Below, piece after piece: positions 59,535-64,000 of a DNA stretch of 64,000 nt (position 1 is its first letter; each line of letters starts with the position of its first letter). Both the position numbers and the translations under genes were made by a program. The notes beneath the pieces were generated by a model, which was not told the origin of the DNA, made no database searches, and saw nothing but the letters and a program-made list of their open reading frames with translations. The DNA comes from CAXXXW01 sp963665555. GTDB lineage: Bacteria > Pseudomonadota > Alphaproteobacteria > Thalassobaculales > Thalassobaculaceae. The stretch lies in NCBI GenBank assembly GCA_963665555.2, contig OY762308.1:3224001-3288000 (forward strand), in the 5' to 3' direction.

Positions 59535-60392
59535 ATGGACAAGCTTGTCGTCGCCTGCGCGCAGACCAACTCCAAACCCGACCCGGCCGACAACATCGCC
59601 GAGGCGGGCGCGCTGGTCCGCGAGGCGGCCGGCCTCGGCGCGGACCTGGTGTGCACGCCGGAAATCGTCGGCATGTTCGAGCCGGACCGCGAGAAGGCGC
59701 TGGCCAAGGCGCGGCCGGAGGAGAGCCACGAGGTGCTCGCCGCCTTTCGCGGGCTGGCGGCGGAACTCGGCGTGTGGCTGTCGATCGGCTCGATCTCGGT
59801 GGCGATCGCCGGCGGCCGGCTCTCCAACCGGAGCTACCTGGTCGCGCCGGACGGCGGGATCGTCGCGCGCTACTCCAAAATCCACATGTTCGACGTGCAG
59901 GTGGGCGACGGCTCGATCTACCGCGAATCGGCGACCTACGAGCCGGGCGGCGAAGCGGTGCTGGCGGCGACGCCCTGGGGGCCGGTCGGCCTCACGATCT
60001 GCTACGACATCCGCTTCCCCTACCTCTACCGCGACCTGGCCCAGGCCGGGGCCGGGCTTATCCTCGCGCCCGCCGCCTTCACGAAGGTGACGGGGGAGGC
60101 GCACTGGCACATCCTGCAGCGCGCCCGCGCGATCGAGAACGGCTGTTTCGTGGTGTCGGCGGCGCAGACCGGGGTCCACGCGGCGGGGCGCAAGACCTAC
60201 GGCCATTCGGTCGTCGTCGCGCCGTGGGGCGAGGTGCTGGCCGACGCGGGGACGGAGCCGGGCGTCGTGCTGGCCGAATGCGACCTCTCCCGGGTCGCCC
60301 GCGCGCGCCGCAAAATCCCGTCGCTGACGCACGACCGGCCCTACGCCGCGCCGGCCCTCCAGGACTGGGAACTGCGCGCGGCGGGGGAGTGA
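59535..60392 (+). CDS. Carbon-nitrogen hydrolase (Nit1/Nit2-like amidase)
   Basis: A 285-residue nitrilase-superfamily amidase. The catalytic triad is E43 (LVCTPEIV), K115 (ARYSKIHMFD) and C156 (LTICYDIRFPYLYRDL). The YSKIHMFDVQVGDG stretch and the C-terminal LAECDLSRVARARRKIPSLT are typical of the Nit branch that degrades deaminated glutathione or omega-amides, consistent with its place next to grxC. Cytoplasmic. It starts 36 bp after grxC. Confidence 0.92.
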   Translation: MDKLVVACAQTNSKPDPADNIAEAGALVREAAGLGADLVCTPEIVGMFEPDREKALAKARPEESHEVLAAFRGLAAELGVWLSIGSISVAIAGGRLSNRSYLVAPDGGIVARYSKIHMFDVQVGDGSIYRESATYEPGGEAVLAATPWGPVGLTICYDIRFPYLYRDLAQAGAGLILAPAAFTKVTGEAHWHILQRARAIENGCFVVSAAQTGVHAAGRKTYGHSVVVAPWGEVLADAGTEPGVVLAECDLSRVARARRKIPSLTHDRPYAAPALQDWELRAAGE

Positions 60393-60437
60393 GGGCGGCG
60401 CGCGAGGCCGCGGCGCGAGCGCGGGGCCGCGGGCGCC

Positions 60438-61394
60438 TCACCCCAGCTTCTTGCCGTCCATCGCGAGGAAGCGCCGGCGGCGCGCGGCGCGGAGCTTGTC
60501 CGGGTCCGATCCGACAAGGCTGCGCAGCGCCGCCTCCACCGCGTCGCCCAGCCCGGCGAGCGCGGCGTCGCGGTCGCGGTGGGCGCCGCCGAGCGGCTCC
60601 GGGATCACCTCGTCCACCACTTCCAGGTTCAGCAGGTCCAGCGCGGTGAGCTTGAGCGCGTCGGCCGCGTCGCGCGCGTGCGCGCCGCTGCGCCACAGGA
60701 TCGACGCGCAGCCCTCCGGCGAGATCACCGAATAGATCGCGTGCTCGAACATCAGCACCCGGTCGGCCGTCGCCAGCGCCACCGCGCCGCCGGAGCCGCC
60801 CTCGCCGACGATGGCGGAGACGATGGGCACGCGCAGGCCGAGGCAGGTGCGGATCGACCGGGCGATCGCCTCGGCCTGGCCGCGCTCCTCCGCGCCGACG
60901 CCGGGATAGGCGCCGGCGGTGTCCACGAAGGTCAGGACCGGCAGGCCGAAACGGTCCGCCATCTCCATCAGGCGGCGCGCCTTGCGGTAGCCTTCCGGCC
61001 GCGCCATGCCGAAATTGGAGTCCAGCCGCTCGCGCGTCGAATCGCCCTTCTCGGTGCCGAGGACCACGACGGAGAAGCCGCGGAAACGGCCCAGCCCGCC
61101 CGCCACCGCCTTGTCCTCCGCGAAGGCGCGGTCGCCGGCCAGCGGCGTGAAGTCCTCGACCAGCGCGCTCGCCACGTCGCGGAAATGCGGCCGGTTGGGG
61201 TGGCGCGCCACCTGCACCTTCTGCCACGGCGTCAGCTTCTGGTAGGTCGCGCGCAACTGCCGCTCGACCTTCGACTGGAGCTTGCCGACCTCCTCGGCGA
61301 TGTCGATGTCGCCGGAGGCGGGGAGGTGGCGCAACTCCTCGATCTTGCCCTCGAGGTCGGCGATCGGTTTCTCGAAGTCGAGGAAGACGCGCAT
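60438..61394 (-). CDS. accA: Acetyl-CoA carboxylase carboxyltransferase subunit alpha
   Basis: A 318-residue AccA of normal length. It combines with AccD to carboxylate acetyl-CoA for fatty acid synthesis. Conserved stretches are FLDFEKPIADLEGKIEEL near the start, PWQKVQVARHPNRPHFRD, FGMARPEGYRKARRLM, FVDTAGAYPGVGAEERGQ, AIVGEGGSGGAVAL and ISPEGCASILWRSG. I used the ATG at 61394 because AccA proteins begin MxxFLDFE; the frame remains open to 61439. A separate single-chain carboxylase at 45532 gives the genome a second biotin carboxylation system. Confidence 0.95.
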   Translation of the reverse strand: MRVFLDFEKPIADLEGKIEELRHLPASGDIDIAEEVGKLQSKVERQLRATYQKLTPWQKVQVARHPNRPHFRDVASALVEDFTPLAGDRAFAEDKAVAGGLGRFRGFSVVVLGTEKGDSTRERLDSNFGMARPEGYRKARRLMEMADRFGLPVLTFVDTAGAYPGVGAEERGQAEAIARSIRTCLGLRVPIVSAIVGEGGSGGAVALATADRVLMFEHAIYSVISPEGCASILWRSGAHARDAADALKLTALDLLNLEVVDEVIPEPLGGAHRDRDAALAGLGDAVEAALRSLVGSDPDKLRAARRRRFLAMDGKKLG

Positions 61395-61472
61395 CCGGGC
61401 GGCGGGCCTTTCCCCGGGCGGGTCGCTTGGCGCTCTCATCGGCCGGCGCGGTCCCGGTGCGCGCCCGCGCGC

Positions 61473-62390
61473 CTATCCCGCGCCGGGCGGGAGGGGGAGG
61501 ATTTCCGAATAATCCCCGCCGGCCCGCACCTCGTCGCGCAGGCGCCGCAGCGCCGGGCCGGCGAGGCCGACGCCGGTGAACAGGCGCACGAACAGCCCCG
61601 CGCCGGTGTCGGCCTCCACCAGCACCGGCTCGTGGACGCGCAGCGCGCCGGGATACTTCGTCTTGAAGACGCCCCAGCCGAGCAGCGCCGCCTCGCGCGT
61701 GCGGTACGACGCGAGGTGCAGGCCGCGCGGCGCGGCCGCGCGCGCCGGTTCGGCCGCGGCGGGCGGCGGCGGCTCCGCCGGGGGTTCCGCCGCCGGCCGG
61801 TCCGGCCAGGACATGCCGCTGGTCGTCGTGTCGAGGCCGCCGGCGCCTTCGTCCGCGGCTTCGCCCGCCGGCGGGGCGCGCGCGGCCAGAAGCGCGCCCT
61901 CTTCCGCCGCCGTGGCCAGGGCGGGCGCGGACCCTGCCCCGTCCCCGGCCGGCGCCGCGGCCGGCGTTTCCGGCGGCGGCGCGAGGGGGAGGAGCGGCGG
62001 GAGCGGCGGCTCCGGCTCCGTCGTTTCGCCTCCGGGCGGCGTGTCGAGGGCGAGGGCGGGTTCGCCGTCGCCCGCGCCGTCGTCCGGCGGCTCGACGCCG
62101 GCGCTCCACGACAGGGCGTCCACCCGGCTGCCCAGCGCCGCCACCCGCGCCTCCAGCGCCGACAGGCGGGCGTCGTCGTGGCCGAGCTCGGCCAGGCGCT
62201 TTTCGATCCGCCGGTCGATATAGGTCCGCCGCGCGGCGCCGCGCTCGGCCTCGATCCGTTCGGCCTGGTCGCGGACCAGGGCGGCCACCTCGCGCCGGTC
62301 GGCGCCGCCGCTCCCGGCCGGTCCCGGCCCGGCGCAGCCGGCGAGGACGGCCAAGGCCGCGAGAAGGCAGGGGAGGCGGGGAACGCGCAT
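61473..62390 (-). CDS. Lipoprotein with coiled coil and SPOR-like tail
   Basis: A 305-residue protein with a lipoprotein signal (LLAALAVLAGC, lipid-modified Cys19). A helical coiled-coil part follows (about 30-90, VRDQAERIEAERGAARR then DDARLSALEARVAALGSRVD), then a 120-residue Pro/Ala/Glu-rich linker. The C-terminal domain has GLHLASYRTREAALLGWGVF and AGLFVRLFTGVGLAGPALRR, the spacing of a SPOR peptidoglycan-binding repeat. It is probably anchored in the outer or inner membrane and reaches the cell wall. GGGAGG precedes the ATG. The SPOR assignment is by eye. Confidence 0.7.
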   Translation of the reverse strand: MRVPRLPCLLAALAVLAGCAGPGPAGSGGADRREVAALVRDQAERIEAERGAARRTYIDRRIEKRLAELGHDDARLSALEARVAALGSRVDALSWSAGVEPPDDGAGDGEPALALDTPPGGETTEPEPPLPPLLPLAPPPETPAAAPAGDGAGSAPALATAAEEGALLAARAPPAGEAADEGAGGLDTTTSGMSWPDRPAAEPPAEPPPPAAAEPARAAAPRGLHLASYRTREAALLGWGVFKTKYPGALRVHEPVLVEADTGAGLFVRLFTGVGLAGPALRRLRDEVRAGGDYSEILPLPPGAG

Positions 62391-62483
62391 GTAATCCTCC
62401 CGGCGCCGGGCCTCGGGGGCGATGGGGCGGCGCGAAACGCCCGGGGCCGGGGCCCCGGGCGCCCGCCGGACCGGGGTTTCCGG

Positions 62484-63230
62484 CTACTCCCTGTTGCCGA
62501 ACAGGTGCAGCAGCATGACGAACAGGTTGATGAAGTCGAGATAGAGGCGCAGCGCCCCGTGGATCGACTTCCGCGCCTGGGTCTCGCCGTCGTCGCCCTC
62601 CCAGTAGTCGTTCTTGATCGACTGGGTGTCGTAGGCGGTCAGCCCGGCGAAGACGAGCACGCCGATCACCGAGATCGCGAAGTGCAGCGCGCTGGAGGCG
62701 AGGAAGATGTTGACGACCGACGCGATCAGGATGCCGATCAGCCCCATGAACAGGAACGACCCCATCCCCGTCAGGTCGCGCTTGGTGGTGTAGCCGAACA
62801 GGCTCATCCCCGCGAACATGCCGGCCGAGATGAAGAACACCCGCACGATGCTCTCGCCCGTGAAGACGAGGAAGATGCTGGAGAGCGACAGCCCCATCAG
62901 GGCCGCGAAAATCCAGAACACGACCTGCGCGGTCGACGCCGCCATGCGGTTCAGCCGCGCCGCGAACAGGAACACCATGCCGATCGGGGCCAGCATGATC
63001 ACCCATTTCAGCGGCGACAGGTAGATCGCCTGGCCGAAGGCGGTGAGGTACTCGCGCCCGTCCGGGCCGGTTTGCGTCGCCGCGAAGCTGGCGCCGAGCG
63101 CCACCAGCCCGGTGATCGCCATGCCGATGGTCATGTGGTTGTAGACGCCGAGCATGTACTGGCGGAGCCCGACATCGACCTGCGCCGCCTCCGCCTGAGC
63201 CCGCGTCATCGCGCGCCGATCGAGAGCCAT
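62484..63230 (-). CDS. Bax inhibitor-1/YccA family membrane protein
   Basis: A 248-residue protein with seven membrane helices, typical of BI-1 family proteins, which conduct or control calcium/proton leak. Family features are the polar RPxxG-like cytoplasmic N-terminus ending LRQYMLGVYNHMTIGMAITG, the central GMSLFGYTTKRDLTGMG, and the C-terminal VFAGLTAYDTQSIKNDYWEG with the di-aspartyl pH sensor, followed by ALRLYLDFINLFVMLLHLFG. The ATG at 63230 has GGAGGA upstream. Confidence 0.94.
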   Translation of the reverse strand: MALDRRAMTRAQAEAAQVDVGLRQYMLGVYNHMTIGMAITGLVALGASFAATQTGPDGREYLTAFGQAIYLSPLKWVIMLAPIGMVFLFAARLNRMAASTAQVVFWIFAALMGLSLSSIFLVFTGESIVRVFFISAGMFAGMSLFGYTTKRDLTGMGSFLFMGLIGILIASVVNIFLASSALHFAISVIGVLVFAGLTAYDTQSIKNDYWEGDDGETQARKSIHGALRLYLDFINLFVMLLHLFGNRE

Positions 63231-63268
63231 TGCGAAATCCTCCGGAAACGGTTGGGAGCCTGAAGCGG

Positions 63269-63293
63269 AATATAATCCCGGCCGGCGCCGTTT

Positions 63294-63297
<4 letters not shown>
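63269..63297 (-). promoter_or_regulatory. Promoter of the Bax-inhibitor-1 gene
   Basis: Minus strand TTGAAA (63297-63292), 17-bp spacer, TATATT (63274-63269), 38 bases before the ATG. The -35 overlaps the stop codon of rlmN (63294-63296), so the genes are contiguous but independently transcribed. Confidence 0.65.

Positions 63298-64000
<703 letters not shown>

Overview
This window comes from a very G+C-rich alphaproteobacterial chromosome (roughly three quarters G+C by eye, not counted). The lineage rests on gene content and order: hisZ overlapping purA, a compact pqqABCDE operon, divergent NDUFAF5-type methyltransferase and comF genes with grxC and a nitrilase nearby, and many 4-bp ATGA/GTGA stop-start overlaps. 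A Rhodospirillales-like or related marine alphaproteobacterium is a reasonable guess, but the genus cannot be fixed from this sequence. Nothing looks like a plasmid, a prophage or a complete transposon. No gap between genes exceeds 300 bases.

Layout. 1-6.2 kb: a cut-off membrane/coiled-coil gene, a family III CoA-transferase with an amidohydrolase, a two-gene unit of unknown function whose first gene is frameshifted, a DHA2 efflux pump and a cyclase-family hydrolase. 6.3-8.9 kb: hisZ-purA behind a duplicated 55-bp promoter block. 8.9-12.3 kb: pqqABCDE behind a clear sigma-70-type promoter and a 14-T tract. 12.4-18.9 kb: a PQQ alcohol dehydrogenase with lanthanide-type metal ligands, a cytochrome c, DUF1800 and DUF1501 proteins and two small exported proteins. 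18.97-25.0 kb, convergent: moxR, DUF58, a membrane protein, two VWA genes and a TPR gene. This order resembles the accessory genes (mxaRSACKL) of methanol dehydrogenase operons. 25-31.8 kb: enoyl-CoA hydratase, a cation exchanger, folB with an SDR, an amidohydrolase, a Rieske protein, tRNA-Ser(GGA) and an S49 peptidase. 31.8-35.5 kb: a ferredoxin-reductase-like flavoprotein, a glycosyltransferase and an alpha/beta hydrolase. 35.5-44.3 kb: a peptide ABC transporter split around a Cas2-like gene with a membrane partner, then an N-acyl-D-amino-acid deacylase. 44.4-45.5 kb: an A+T-richer pair of unknown genes. 45.5-55.3 kb: a single-chain acyl-CoA carboxylase, a spermidine/putrescine-type ABC transporter, an FAD amine oxidoreductase and a methyltransferase. 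55.4-60.4 kb: comF, an ADP-ribosyltransferase with a small partner, a 3-hydroxyisobutyrate-dehydrogenase-like gene, a second CoA-transferase, grxC and a nitrilase. 60.4-64 kb: accA, a lipoprotein with a SPOR-like tail, a Bax-inhibitor-1 protein and the 3' part of rlmN.

How it fits together. PQQ made by pqqABCDE would serve the adjacent exported quinoprotein, whose electrons would pass to the cytochrome c encoded next to it. The convergent MoxR/VWA cluster is a plausible maturation apparatus for it. Much of the rest is catabolism: CoA-transferases, a hydratase, amidohydrolases, peptide and polyamine uptake and a biotin carboxylase. The least ordinary items are the ADP-ribosyltransferase pair at 56150-56979, the Cas2-like pair at 39554-40188 and the A+T-richer pair at 44460-45497. 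Also unusual are the duplicated hisZ promoter and two genes whose -10 boxes sit six bases before the ATG.
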